64,000 nucleotides of DNA from Mucilaginibacter sp. OK283 (GTDB taxonomy: Bacteria > Bacteroidota > Bacteroidia > Sphingobacteriales > Sphingobacteriaceae). Under the pieces are notes generated by a model that saw only the letters and a list, made by a program, of their open reading frames with translations, was not told the DNA's origin and searched no databases. Numbering within the stretch: position 1 is the first letter of the stretch; each line of letters begins with the position of its first letter. Below, piece after piece: positions 49,981-59,231 of this stretch. Both the position numbers and the translations under genes were made by a program. The stretch is taken from the NCBI RefSeq assembly GCF_900110415.1, contig NZ_FODR01000003.1:62001-126000 (forward strand), read 5' to 3'.

Positions 49981-50397
49981 ATGAAAAAAATCTGTGCTTT
50001 GGCTTTTACCGCGTTTTACCTGTTATTAACAACAGGTGCTTATGCCTGCCTTTTGCATTGCACAGCCAGTTACCTGTTTACTAATATGGCCGCGTCCCGG
50101 CAAATGCACCAATCGCATCACGACGAGGGTGAAAATCAGGACAAAGATGATGACTGCAAAAGTGGCAACTGCAATTGTTGTTACCATCACGGTACCTATG
50201 TGGTAAAGGAAAATTTTAGTTCCAATTTTGATTTTCAATTTTCAATTGGCCAGGCGGCAGTAATGTTACCTGTTAAAGTACACCTGTTTTACGTACCGCA
50301 GGTAATAGCCAAAACAAAAAACTGGCCAAGGGCCACCGGGCCACCGTTTGTGGCATCGCAACCCATTTATATTTATAACAAAACTCTTCTTATCTGA
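49981..50397 (+). CDS. Secreted Cys/His-rich protein (HYC_CC_PP-like)
   Basis: A 138-aa protein with a signal peptide (ALAFTAFYLLLTTGAYA), then a His/Cys-rich middle (HQSHHDEGE, SGNCNCCYHHGTYVV) and a C-terminal part ending GPPFVASQPIYIYNK. The CC pair and PP-x-IYxxN ending are the same layout as in the protein at 60646-61026, so it is probably a divergent member of the HYC_CC_PP group. It opens the metal-resistance region. Copper or silver binding is likely but unproven. Confidence 0.65.
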   Translation: MKKICALAFTAFYLLLTTGAYACLLHCTASYLFTNMAASRQMHQSHHDEGENQDKDDDCKSGNCNCCYHHGTYVVKENFSSNFDFQFSIGQAAVMLPVKVHLFYVPQVIAKTKNWPRATGPPFVASQPIYIYNKTLLI

Positions 50398-50699
50398 TTC
50401 GGGCTTTTGCCGTACCCACCGGCCCTGGTTTTTATTGCCCGATTTTTTGCCCGAATTAAGTTGAAATTGCCGCCATTAATGCATTTGTGTTTGGCATTTG
50501 CCTGTTCGCCAATCTGGTTTTAACCTGCGGCAAAATCAATAAATAACATAACTTAAAAACCAAATACTGTAAAAGATTAAGCTGATCTTAGGTTAAATTT
50601 GTACTGAAAATAAAAAGGAAAGCTTTTTAACAACAATTTAAAATACTGCCGAAACAAGTGTTAAGGCAGGTGATCTGTTTATATTAAACTACTAAAATC
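50398..50699 (+). promoter_or_regulatory. Spacer with candidate -7 box (TAAATTTG at 50594-50601)
   Basis: About 300 bases without a gene. TAAATTTG at 50594-50601 is an exact -7 match about 100 bases upstream of the DUF3347 gene. No TTG -33 is obvious, and no palindromic copper-regulator site was recognised. Confidence 0.35.
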
Positions 50700-51209
50700 A
50701 TGAAAAAGATATTTTTATTGGTTGCTTTTATCGCAACCGCATTTACCCCGCAACTTTTTGCACAGGATAACAAAGCAACGGCGCTTAGTACATTACTATC
50801 ATCTTATTACGGCGTTAAAGATGCATTAGTAAAATCAAACACCGCAGATGCCGCTGCCAGTGCCGGCGAATTTTTAAAAGCTGTTAACGGGGTTGATGTA
50901 AAGTTGCTGCCCGCTGCAGATGCTGCCGCTTTTAAGCCTTTGCAGGAAAAGCTGGCTTTTGATGCCAGGCACATATCCGAAAGTAAGGACATAGCCCATC
51001 AAAGGGAACATTTTGCCAATTTTTCGGCAAACTTCTTTAAACTGGCCAAGGCCGTAAAACTAACCGATAAGCCTGTTTACTATGCCTATTGCCCCATGAA
51101 AAAAAGCTACTGGCTATCGGCAGATGAAGCTATTAAAAACCCTTATTATGGCAATATGATGCTTACCTGCGGCAAGGTTAGTGAAACCATTAGCCCTGCA
51201 ACAAAATAA
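50700..51209 (+). CDS. DUF3347 protein (CusB-type C-terminal domain)
   Basis: A 169-aa exported protein (signal ending at LFAQ). The helical DUF3347 region (ATALSTLLSSYYGVKDAL) is followed by PVYYAYCPMKKSYWLSADEAIKNPYYGNMMLTCG, the metal-binding segment found at the C-terminus of CusB-like adaptors, with Cys and Met ligands. It lies just before the multicopper oxidase and probably acts as a periplasmic copper carrier. Confidence 0.85.
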   Translation: MKKIFLLVAFIATAFTPQLFAQDNKATALSTLLSSYYGVKDALVKSNTADAAASAGEFLKAVNGVDVKLLPAADAAAFKPLQEKLAFDARHISESKDIAHQREHFANFSANFFKLAKAVKLTDKPVYYAYCPMKKSYWLSADEAIKNPYYGNMMLTCGKVSETISPATK

Positions 51210-51218
51210 TTATTAAAT

Positions 51219-51252
51219 GCTGCCGGATAATTCCGGCAGCTTATTTTTTATT
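51219..51252 (+). terminator. Terminator-like hairpin before the multicopper oxidase gene
   Basis: A perfect 8-bp GC-rich stem (GCTGCCGG with CCGGCAGC, loop ATAATT) is followed directly by TTATTTTTTATT and the ATG at 51253. It could end most transcripts after DUF3347 and also hides the oxidase ribosome site, so it may act as an attenuator. Confidence 0.65.
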
Positions 51253-53514
51253 ATGAAAAGATCCACAGTAATTTTATTGAGTTTCTTTTTGTCTTTTTCG
51301 GCCTATGCACAGCATATGGCTATGAAAATGGACGAAAAGGAGCCGCGCAAACCCTTTTACACCAAAGTGGGCAATCGCGAAATTTATCATTTGTACATTG
51401 CCGATACTACCGTAAACTACACCGGCAAAGCAAGGCCCGCCATGGCCATTAACGGCAGCATACCTGCCCCTGCATTGGAGTTTACCGAGGGTGATACCGC
51501 CGAAATATATGTGCATAACCAAATGATGATGGAAACCTCTATCCACTGGCACGGGCTTATATTGCCCAATCGTTATGATGGCGTTTCGTACCTTACCACT
51601 GCGCCAATTGAGGCCGGGCAAACTCATTTTTACAAGTTCCCGCTGGTGCAGCATGGCACCTATTGGTACCACTCGCATACCATGACACAGCAGCAAAGTG
51701 GTATGTATGGGGCTTTTATTATCCATCCCAAACAGCCAGCCGAACAAAAGGAGTACACCTTACTGCTGAGCGATTGGACCAATGAAAACCCCGACCAGGT
51801 AGAACGATCATTACATAACCAAACCGATTGGTACGGCATTCGTAAAGGCAGTACCCAAAACTATGCGGAAGCTGTGGCCGAAGGGCATCTTAAAACCAAG
51901 CTAACCAACGAATGGAAGCGAATGGTGGCCATGGATGTAAGCGATGTTTATTACGATCGTTTTTTTAGCAATGGCAAAGCAGTTAATAACGCCCCCCGGT
52001 TTAAAAAGGGCGACAAAGTGAAACTGCACATCATTAATGGCAGTTCATCAACCTATTTTTGGCTAAAGTATGCCGGCGGCAAAATTACCGTTGCGGCTAA
52101 TGATGGTGAGGATGTGCAACCGGTACCTGTTGACAGGCTGATTATAGCCGTAGCCGAAACTTATGATGTGATAGTTACCATCCCCAACGACGGAAGCTTT
52201 GAATTTTTGGCTACATCCGAAGATCGCACCCGGTCAACCTCATTATGGCTGGGAAGTGGACCGCAGTTTAAAGCCAAGCCGCTGCCCCGGCTTAAATATT
52301 TTGAGGGCATGAAAATGATGAACGACATGATGGGCATGGATGGCAACATGAAGAAAATGGATGGCATGGTGATGACCAACCAGGTAATGGACATGAATAC
52401 CGTAATGTATCCCGAAATTACCGGCGACGGCACAGCCCCAAATGATACCACTGCAACCGCAAAAAAAATGAGCGATATGCCTGGTATGGATATGGGGGGC
52501 AGCACCGATATAGTTACCCTAAATTATGGGATGTTAAAGGCCATTAAGCCCACTAATTTACCTGCCGGCCCGCTAAAGGTTTTGCACTTTAACCTTACCG
52601 GTAACATGAACCGTTATGTTTGGACGATAAACAATAAAACGGTTTCCGAATCGGATAAGATACTCATCAAAAAGGGCGAGAACGTGCGCATCATCTTGTA
52701 CAATAATACCATGATGCGCCACCCCATGCATTTGCATGGGCATTACTTTAGGGTACTAAACGGGCAGGGCGATTATTCGCCGTTAAAAAACACGCTGGAT
52801 ATTATGCCGATGGAAACTGATACCATTGAGTTTGCGGCTACGGCAAGCGGCGATTGGTTTTTTCATTGCCATATCCTTTACCATATGATGAGCGGGATGG
52901 GGCGCATATTTACCTATGAAAATTCGCCGGCTAACCCCGAACTGCCCGACCCGGCAAGTGCCATAAAAAAAATATACGCCGATGATCGCCGCTTTTTCCC
53001 GGCCGCCAAAATAGGATTGGAAAGCAATGGGAGTGATGGTACAGTTAGCATAGCCAATACCCGGTGGAAATTATCAACTCTATGGCACCTGGGGGTAAAC
53101 GGCAGCAAAGGCTATGAAAGCGAAACCATGGCAGGCCGCTATTTTGGGCAAATGCAATGGCTGTACGCATATGCAGGGTTTGATTACCATTACAAAAACA
53201 TAAACGAGCAGGAAAAAAACCTGTTTGGCCAGCAAAGCAATAAAAACAATCGCCATACCGTAGTTGCAGGGGTATCGTATATATTACCTATGTTGTTTGT
53301 TGCCGACGCCCGTGTGGATGGCAATGGCAAATTCAGGTTTCAATTGGGGAGGGAAGATATTCCCTTAACCAGCCGCTTAAGGTTTACGCTGATGGGCAAT
53401 ACCGATAAAGAGTACACAGTGGGTATGCGGTATATTTTTACCAAATATTTCTCTTTATCATCGCATTACGATAGCGATATGGGCCTTGGCGGTGGGTTAA
53501 CGCTAACTTATTGA
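51253..53514 (+). CDS. Multicopper oxidase (CopA type) with a CopB-like C-terminal domain
   Basis: A 753-aa exported copper oxidase. The type 1-3 copper motifs are complete: HWHG (98-101), HSH (140-142), HPMHLHGH (490-497) and HCHILYHMMSGM (538-549) with T1 ligands C539, H544 and M549. A Met-rich insert lies at about residues 345-420. After residue 560 a beta-strand-rich part ends in an aromatic residue (GLGGGLTLTY), like a CopB outer-membrane domain. The start at MKRSTV gives a Sec signal. It oxidises Cu(I) to Cu(II) in the periplasm. Fusion of CopA and CopB is the unusual point. Confidence 0.9.
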   Translation: MKRSTVILLSFFLSFSAYAQHMAMKMDEKEPRKPFYTKVGNREIYHLYIADTTVNYTGKARPAMAINGSIPAPALEFTEGDTAEIYVHNQMMMETSIHWHGLILPNRYDGVSYLTTAPIEAGQTHFYKFPLVQHGTYWYHSHTMTQQQSGMYGAFIIHPKQPAEQKEYTLLLSDWTNENPDQVERSLHNQTDWYGIRKGSTQNYAEAVAEGHLKTKLTNEWKRMVAMDVSDVYYDRFFSNGKAVNNAPRFKKGDKVKLHIINGSSSTYFWLKYAGGKITVAANDGEDVQPVPVDRLIIAVAETYDVIVTIPNDGSFEFLATSEDRTRSTSLWLGSGPQFKAKPLPRLKYFEGMKMMNDMMGMDGNMKKMDGMVMTNQVMDMNTVMYPEITGDGTAPNDTTATAKKMSDMPGMDMGGSTDIVTLNYGMLKAIKPTNLPAGPLKVLHFNLTGNMNRYVWTINNKTVSESDKILIKKGENVRIILYNNTMMRHPMHLHGHYFRVLNGQGDYSPLKNTLDIMPMETDTIEFAATASGDWFFHCHILYHMMSGMGRIFTYENSPANPELPDPASAIKKIYADDRRFFPAAKIGLESNGSDGTVSIANTRWKLSTLWHLGVNGSKGYESETMAGRYFGQMQWLYAYAGFDYHYKNINEQEKNLFGQQSNKNNRHTVVAGVSYILPMLFVADARVDGNGKFRFQLGREDIPLTSRLRFTLMGNTDKEYTVGMRYIFTKYFSLSSHYDSDMGLGGGLTLTY

Positions 53515-53617
53515 AATATAGATTAACATAATGATTTTAATCACATATCAACGTGTTGATAATCATTTGAAAAGGGCTTTGAATAAAGGAGTTTTGAATA
53601 AATTAAATTTCACAATT

Positions 53618-54076
53618 ATGAAAAAGCTACTTTTTATTTTATTCATATTAACTACCACTGCAACGGTTACGGTTAATGCCCAGGTTAAAAAAGATACAAC
53701 TTTTAAAATTATCATTACCGACAAGGGATGGATCAGGGATGCAGGGGGCACTCAATTAGGCCATATTGATAAAGACAATATTGTGCGCAACAATAAAGGG
53801 CAAAAACTATATTTTATTGATGCCGGCGGTAACGTGATTGACGCTAACGGGAAAAAGTTGGGGACGGCAAAAAAGAACGGCTCCTACTATAATATCAATG
53901 GCGAAAATGTGCTGAATACCAAAGATCTGGATAAAGAAAAATGCGCCATTTTAGATCCAAAGGGGCATAACTTCGGCACGGCTCACCAGAATTATAAATT
54001 GCACGCATGTGCCGCACATTGTTATTTCCTGGAGCAGGAGAAGAAAAAGGCTGAGGCAAAAAAAGCCAAGGTTTAA
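53618..54076 (+). CDS. Secreted protein, unknown
   Basis: A 152-aa exported protein (signal ending near VNAQ). The mature part consists of short glycine-turn strand repeats (DKGWIRDAGGTQLGHID, NNKGQKLYFIDAGGNVID, ANGKKLGTAKKNG), likely a beta-helix or sheet, followed by a Cys/His stretch (YKLHACAAHCYFLE) and a Lys-rich end. It is placed between the oxidase and the copper ATPase and is probably involved in metal handling, but no family is known to me. Confidence 0.65.
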   Translation: MKKLLFILFILTTTATVTVNAQVKKDTTFKIIITDKGWIRDAGGTQLGHIDKDNIVRNNKGQKLYFIDAGGNVIDANGKKLGTAKKNGSYYNINGENVLNTKDLDKEKCAILDPKGHNFGTAHQNYKLHACAAHCYFLEQEKKKAEAKKAKV

Positions 54077-54112
54077 TATTTATTTTTTACAAATCTTTTA
54101 AAGCATTTGGGT

Positions 54113-54136
54113 CGGGTATTCGGCAGAGAATACCCG
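54113..54136. terminator. Hairpin upstream of the copper ATPase gene
   Basis: A 9-bp stem (CGGGTATTC with GAATACCCG) and a 6-base loop, 37 bases after the previous stop. No T run follows. Either a processing hairpin or a regulator site. Confidence 0.4.
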
Positions 54137-54271
54137 GCCTGACTTGTGTTATAAAATTCAGGCCCCGGAAAAAGTAAAAATTCTATTTCCGGTATTTTAG
54201 AAATGCGGTTGCTGCAATAGCTATAAAGAGTATCCGGAAGGAAAAAATCAGCACTGCTTAAACCAATTAAT

Positions 54272-56296
54272 ATGGAGATGAACAAAATGCAGGAAGGGAT
54301 GGAGCATCATAAAATGCACGATAGGCATGATCAGCACATGGGAATGTCAGAACATGACCACCACGCTATGATGATTGCCGATTTTAAAAAAAGGTTTTAC
54401 GTGGTATTGGCACTTACAGTCCCTATCATGTTGTTATCAACCATGATCGAGCATTTTATGGGGGTTAGCTGGCAGTTTAAAGGTTCATCCTACATTTTGT
54501 TTGCCTTATCGTCGGTGGTGTTTGTATATGGCGGCTGGCCTTTTTTAACAGGTTTGGTAAGCGAGGCAAAAGCCAAAAATCCGGGGATGATGTTCCTGAT
54601 AGGTTTTGCAATTACGGTAGCTTATAGCTACAGCGTAGCCATCGTTTTCGGTCTTAAAGGGATGGATTTTTTTTGGGAATTGGCTACCCTTATCCTCATT
54701 ATGCTTTTAGGACATTGGATAGAAATGCGATCGGTAATGGGTGCGTCAAATGAGCTTGAGCTGCTGGTTAAGCTAATGCCGGCAGATGCGCATATGGTAA
54801 TGCCCGGTATGGTGCATGATGTAAAAACAGATACATTAAAAGCTGATGATATTATCCTGGTAAAACCCGGAGAAAAAGTAGCGGCAGATGGTATTATACT
54901 TGAAGGTGAAAGCTACCTCAATGAATCTATGCTCACAGGCGAATCAAAGCCGGTACAAAAAATAAAGGGCGATAAAGTAATAGCGGGCTCCATCAACGGT
55001 AATGGTTCGTTTAAAGTAACCGTTTCACATGCCGCAAAAGATTCCTACTTGTCGCAGGTAGTTAAGTTGGTTGACGATGCGCAAAAGTCAAAATCGCAAA
55101 CGCAATTACTGGCCGATACCGCCGCGAAATGGCTAACAATTATTGCCCTGGTTACAGGTATCGGCACATTTATGTACTGGTTTTTAACCGGGCAAACTTT
55201 AGCGTTCGCCATGGAACGGATGGTAACCGTTATTGTTATTTGCTGTCCGCACGCTTTAGGGCTGGCTGTTCCGCTGGTGGTAGCCAAATCAACAGCATTA
55301 TCGGCCAAACATGGCCTGCTTATTAAAAACCGAACTGCTTTTGAAAATGCCCGTAAAATAACCACCGTAGTATTTGATAAAACAGGCACACTTACCGTGG
55401 GCAAGTTTGAGGTATCCAAGGTGGTTTCGTTTAATAAAGAAATCAAACAGGACGACCTCATCCGCCTGGCTTCTGCCTTAGAACAAAACTCCGAGCACCC
55501 CATAGCCACGGGCATCCTGCAAAAAGTTAAAGACTTAAAAAATACCATCCCGCAGGCACAAAACTTTAAGGCCATAACCGGCCAGGGTGTTGAGGCAACG
55601 GTAGATGGGAAAAAAATATTGGTGGTTAGTCCGGGTTATTTAAAAGAAAATAAGCTGGCCGTTCCCGGTGAATATAATGCCAACGATACCGAAACGGTGG
55701 TATTTGTAATAATTGACCGGCAACTGGCCGGGTATATTGCCTTATCGGACGAGATCCGCCCCGAATCGGCAGATGCCATTAAAACCTTGAAGCAGGAAAA
55801 CATCAGGTCTGTTTTGTTAACCGGCGATAACAATAAAGTGGCGGCAAGTGTAAGCAAAACTTTAGGTATGGATAGTTTCATCGCCGAAGTATTACCCCAT
55901 CAAAAATTAGATAAAATTAAAGAACTGCAGAGCAAAGGCGAATTTGTGGCCATGACTGGTGATGGTGTTAACGACGCCCCCGCGCTGGCCCAGGCTGATA
56001 TTGGCATTGCCGTTGGCTCGGGCAGCGATATTGCTGCCGAAACTGCCGGCATTGTACTGGTGAACAGCAACCCGAAAGACATTGTAAGCCTGATACTGTT
56101 TGGCAAGGCAACCTATCGTAAAATGATCCAGAATTTGATTTGGGCAACCGGGTATAACATTGTGGCGCTGCCCCTGGCTGCGGGTGTGCTATATAGCCAG
56201 GGTATTCTTTTAAGCCCGGCAGCGGGGGCGGTGTTAATGACGGTAAGTACCGTGGTTGTAGCTATAAATGCAGGTATGTTGAAAGTGAAAGAATAA
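54272..56296 (+). CDS. copB: Copper-translocating P1B-type ATPase (CopB type)
   Basis: A 674-aa pump. The N-terminal end is rich in Met and His (MEHHKMHDRHDQHMGMSEHDHH) in place of CxxC domains. Eight membrane segments, the CPH motif at C325-P326-H327 in ICCPHALGLAVPLV, DKTGTLT with phosphorylated D369, and TGDGVNDAPALAQADIGIAVG are all visible. CPH rather than CPC indicates the CopB group, with Cu and Ag as likely ions. It exports copper from the cytoplasm. The gene symbol is given for the family, not for the exact ortholog. Confidence 0.9.
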   Translation: MEMNKMQEGMEHHKMHDRHDQHMGMSEHDHHAMMIADFKKRFYVVLALTVPIMLLSTMIEHFMGVSWQFKGSSYILFALSSVVFVYGGWPFLTGLVSEAKAKNPGMMFLIGFAITVAYSYSVAIVFGLKGMDFFWELATLILIMLLGHWIEMRSVMGASNELELLVKLMPADAHMVMPGMVHDVKTDTLKADDIILVKPGEKVAADGIILEGESYLNESMLTGESKPVQKIKGDKVIAGSINGNGSFKVTVSHAAKDSYLSQVVKLVDDAQKSKSQTQLLADTAAKWLTIIALVTGIGTFMYWFLTGQTLAFAMERMVTVIVICCPHALGLAVPLVVAKSTALSAKHGLLIKNRTAFENARKITTVVFDKTGTLTVGKFEVSKVVSFNKEIKQDDLIRLASALEQNSEHPIATGILQKVKDLKNTIPQAQNFKAITGQGVEATVDGKKILVVSPGYLKENKLAVPGEYNANDTETVVFVIIDRQLAGYIALSDEIRPESADAIKTLKQENIRSVLLTGDNNKVAASVSKTLGMDSFIAEVLPHQKLDKIKELQSKGEFVAMTGDGVNDAPALAQADIGIAVGSGSDIAAETAGIVLVNSNPKDIVSLILFGKATYRKMIQNLIWATGYNIVALPLAAGVLYSQGILLSPAAGAVLMTVSTVVVAINAGMLKVKE

Positions 56297-56357
56297 CAAA
56301 CCCTAAACCAGGCTCCATCAACAAGCAAAATATTAACCAATATAAACCACCAGAAAA

Positions 56358-56729
56358 ATGAAAAGAATGATGATTGCCCTGATTGCCGTTACCTTAAGTT
56401 GTAGCGCTATGGCACAAACCAAAACAACCGACACTACTATGCACAAGATGTCGCACAAATCAATGCATAAGATGTCGCACATGTCGATGGATAAAATGCA
56501 CGATTGTGTAATGATGAAAGATGGTAAAATGGTGACCATGATGAATGGCAAAACCATGCCCATGACCGAAGCTAAAACCATGACAAACGGTACCATTGTT
56601 GAGGCCGACGGAACCTGTAAAATGAAGGGTGGCAAAACTATGAAGCTAAAAGAAGGCCAGTGTGTAATGATGAACGGCGAGATGCCAAAAATGCGGATGA
56701 AAAAAGATACTGCAGGGCACAAAATGTAG
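56358..56729 (+). CDS. DUF6799 Met/His-rich periplasmic protein
   Basis: A 123-aa exported protein (signal ending at AMAQ). The mature part has repeats of MHKMSHKSMHKMSHMSMDKM, then a DUF6799 unit (DCVMMKDGKMVTMMNGKTMPM, NGTIVEADGTCKMKGGKTMKL). Met and His residues would bind Cu(I) or Ag(I). It is directly behind the copper ATPase and ends at a good terminator, so it closes that operon. Confidence 0.85.
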   Translation: MKRMMIALIAVTLSCSAMAQTKTTDTTMHKMSHKSMHKMSHMSMDKMHDCVMMKDGKMVTMMNGKTMPMTEAKTMTNGTIVEADGTCKMKGGKTMKLKEGQCVMMNGEMPKMRMKKDTAGHKM

Positions 56730-56744
56730 ACTGGATTTAAAGAG

Positions 56745-56778
56745 CGGCTTATCATTAATTTGGTAAGCCGTTTTTTTT
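56745..56778 (+). terminator. Rho-independent terminator after DUF6799
   Basis: A 9-bp stem (CGGCTTATC with GGTAAGCCG, one G-T pair) followed by eight T residues, 16 bases after the stop codon. Confidence 0.85.
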
Positions 56779-56860
56779 GTCCGGTTGGGCGCAACTGCGG
56801 GTAATAATTCAGAATGTTTTGTTTTACTTAAAAATATTAGCCATCAGTGGTGTGCCACCC

Positions 56861-56930
56861 CGTACCAGGGTGTTTCAGGGTGTACCAGGGTGTTTCAGGG
56901 TGTTTCAGGGTGTTTCAGGGTGTCTCGTCC
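56861..56930. repeat. Decanucleotide tandem repeat (TGTTTCAGGG), about seven units
   Basis: Seven consecutive 10-base units, four TGTTTCAGGG, the others CGTACCAGGG, TGTACCAGGG and TGTCTCGTCC. Its period of one DNA turn is unlike the 7-14-base word repeats elsewhere in the window. The 57-kb spacer region to 57195 otherwise holds no gene; the codons it can spell (VSGCFRV) are artefacts of the repeat. Confidence 0.85.
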
Positions 56931-57195
56931 GTACCGGTACAGTACACTTTGGTATGTCTCGTCCTAAAAAAAGTTTATAGTTTGTCTTGTGTTATGCGGG
57001 TTTTCAATGAGTTAAAAAAAAAGACTTCGGCGGGCCACTTACTTTTTTGTGTAATGTGATATTATTGACAGCTGTAAGTCTGCATATGTTCAATTACCAG
57101 GACAATTCAGTATATTAATTAGCTTTTTTGTGTGATTAAACCATTAATAATTAAGCCGATGTTAGCATCATCATCTTAATTAAAAACCTAAAATA

Positions 57196-58611
57196 ATGGC
57201 TAAAAAATATCACCAGGTTTATTTGAATAATAACAGGTTGGCTTTTGCATTTGTTGTTTTCATGTTATTGTTTTCAAATGTGCTTTTTGCAACTACTATT
57301 ACGGTATCTTCAATTGCTGGTTTGCAAAAGGCCATCAATTTAGCTAAGCCTGGCGATCGGATTTTGTTGGCCGATGGCGTTTATACAACAACAGAAGATA
57401 TTATTGTGAGCAATAAAGGTACCGAAAAGGAACCCATAACCATTGCCGCCCAAAGCCTGGGCCGGGCCGAAATTAGCGGACAAGGGGGCTTTAGCCTGAT
57501 GAATCCGGCTGCATATATTACTATCCGCGGCTTTAAATTTACACACGTGGCAGGCCGCGCTAAAACCGGTATAGGTACAAACCATTGTAGGTTTACCCAA
57601 AATATTTTTGAAAACCCGGGTGACGGCGAAGAACTTACCGTGGCCGGCAGCGACCACGAAATTGACTATAACACCTTTCAAAATAAAAATGCTATGGGAC
57701 GCTTTATAGCAATCCGTGGCGAGGGGAAGCAAATTGCCGAAAGATTGCACATCCACCATAATTATTTTAACAATTTTGCAAGCCAGGGGGGTAAAAATGG
57801 CGCCGAAGCACTTCAGTTTGGCTTAAGCGGATTTAGCTTATCATCAAGTAATAGTATAGTTGAATATAATTTATTTGAAAAATGTGAAGGCGAGAATGAA
57901 TTGATTTCGGTTAAAGCTTCGGCGGTAACGCTTAGGTACAATACCATTCGTGATTGCCCGGCACAGTTCACTTTACGGCACGGTAACAAAAGTTTGGTTT
58001 ACGGCAATTATTTCTTCAATACACCGGGTCTTCGAATTTTTGGCGACGACCACCTGATTTTTAGTAATTATTTTGAAAACTGCAGTTCGGCTATTGTGGT
58101 TGGCAACGGTGATGGGGAAGTAGCTGATGGTGCACTGCTAACCGCTCATGACCGGCCCGATAGGATATTGATTGGATTTAACACCCTGGTTGATAATAAG
58201 CAAAATATTATTCAAGCAGAACGTAAGAATGGAATGGGGGCCACATATGTTTCGATAGTTAACAACATTATCCAGGGAGGGGGAGCAGCGGCAACTATTT
58301 TGGGGCCTTATACCAACCCGCAATGGGCAGGCAATATTTTGTACAATGTAAAAGATGCAGGCAATATACCGGCTGAAGGCTATAAAACAGTTGACCCAAA
58401 ATTGCTTAAAACATCTTCAGGTACTTACCATGTACAAACCGGCAGCCCTGCCATCGATCAGGCAACTGCATCTTATCCCGAGGTTAAGGTTGATATGGAC
58501 GGGCAGCCCCGCATTGCACCTTTCGATATTGGTGCAGATGAACTTAGCACGGCAACGGTTAATGCCCATGTTCTTAATGTCGCCGATGTAGGTTATAACG
58601 CTAAGCATTAA
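57196..58611 (+). CDS. PL6 family polysaccharide lyase (alginate lyase/chondroitinase B type)
   Basis: A 471-aa exported right-handed beta-helix protein. The signal ends near LFATT. Residues corresponding to chondroitinase B Lys250 and Arg271 are K240 in LISVKASAV and R261 in FTLRHGNKS, 21 residues apart as in that enzyme; ENELISVKAS includes the calcium-binding Glu region. It cleaves alginate or dermatan/chondroitin by beta-elimination. It stands alone in the middle of the metal region with its own promoter region, so it is probably a separate insertion. Confidence 0.85.
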   Translation: MAKKYHQVYLNNNRLAFAFVVFMLLFSNVLFATTITVSSIAGLQKAINLAKPGDRILLADGVYTTTEDIIVSNKGTEKEPITIAAQSLGRAEISGQGGFSLMNPAAYITIRGFKFTHVAGRAKTGIGTNHCRFTQNIFENPGDGEELTVAGSDHEIDYNTFQNKNAMGRFIAIRGEGKQIAERLHIHHNYFNNFASQGGKNGAEALQFGLSGFSLSSSNSIVEYNLFEKCEGENELISVKASAVTLRYNTIRDCPAQFTLRHGNKSLVYGNYFFNTPGLRIFGDDHLIFSNYFENCSSAIVVGNGDGEVADGALLTAHDRPDRILIGFNTLVDNKQNIIQAERKNGMGATYVSIVNNIIQGGGAAATILGPYTNPQWAGNILYNVKDAGNIPAEGYKTVDPKLLKTSSGTYHVQTGSPAIDQATASYPEVKVDMDGQPRIAPFDIGADELSTATVNAHVLNVADVGYNAKH

Positions 58612-58626
58612 GCATAAGCGGACTTC

Positions 58627-59109
58627 CTAATTTAATCCTAAATGTCTCTTTGCCTTATAAGAGATTAAATAATCGGGGTCGTTAATGTATTTTTTAATAA
58701 AAGCATCTGTCTTATTATCATTGAAGCTTTTTAAGTAAACAAATGCCGGTATTTTTTGATACTTATCATTAAATGTTAAAAATAGATCAATGGCTATATC
58801 GACCATTGCGTAATCTAAACTGATTTTAAAAATTGAAGTTGCAATTATCAATTTGACGAAATTATCAGGAGAGGTTATTAATAAATTATTCAATACAGGC
58901 AGGGATTTAGTTGATTTCATATAGGCCAATGTTTCAACTATTAATGTGTCGGCTGATTTTTTTTCAATTAATTTTTCCATTAACAATGATTCTACAAGCT
59001 GTCGTTTAGAATAACTTAACTGATCGATTATATGCATATTCATAAAGCCTTCCCTATGCTCCCAATCTGACGGAGGAATAATTTGATTGATAAGTTGCGC
59101 TATTTCCAT
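58627..59109 (-). CDS. Helical protein, unknown (HEAT-like)
   Basis: A 160-aa soluble protein made of amphipathic helices in pairs (SYSKRQLVESLLMEKLIEKKS, TKSLPVLNNLLITSPDNFVK, YAMVDIAIDLFLTFNDKY). The pattern suggests a HEAT-type repeat protein, as found in several immunity proteins of polymorphic toxins, but no toxin partner is present. It is AT-rich compared with neighbours. No family assigned. Confidence 0.6.
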   Translation of the reverse strand: MEIAQLINQIIPPSDWEHREGFMNMHIIDQLSYSKRQLVESLLMEKLIEKKSADTLIVETLAYMKSTKSLPVLNNLLITSPDNFVKLIIATSIFKISLDYAMVDIAIDLFLTFNDKYQKIPAFVYLKSFNDNKTDAFIKKYINDPDYLISYKAKRHLGLN

Positions 59110-59231
59110 ATGTTAATTTATTGCGATATCCGGGAGTTGTCTATTTATTACTTTGCGTGGCGTTGACCAAGGGTCAAAAGGCTAAAGCTCTGTGCAGCAG
59201 CGATAAACGGCTACTCAGCTGGCGCAATTAC

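Noticed and set aside
56847..57059. 70-codon frame through the decamer repeat.
   Set aside because: Made of VSGCFRV units from the repeat only; no coding evidence.
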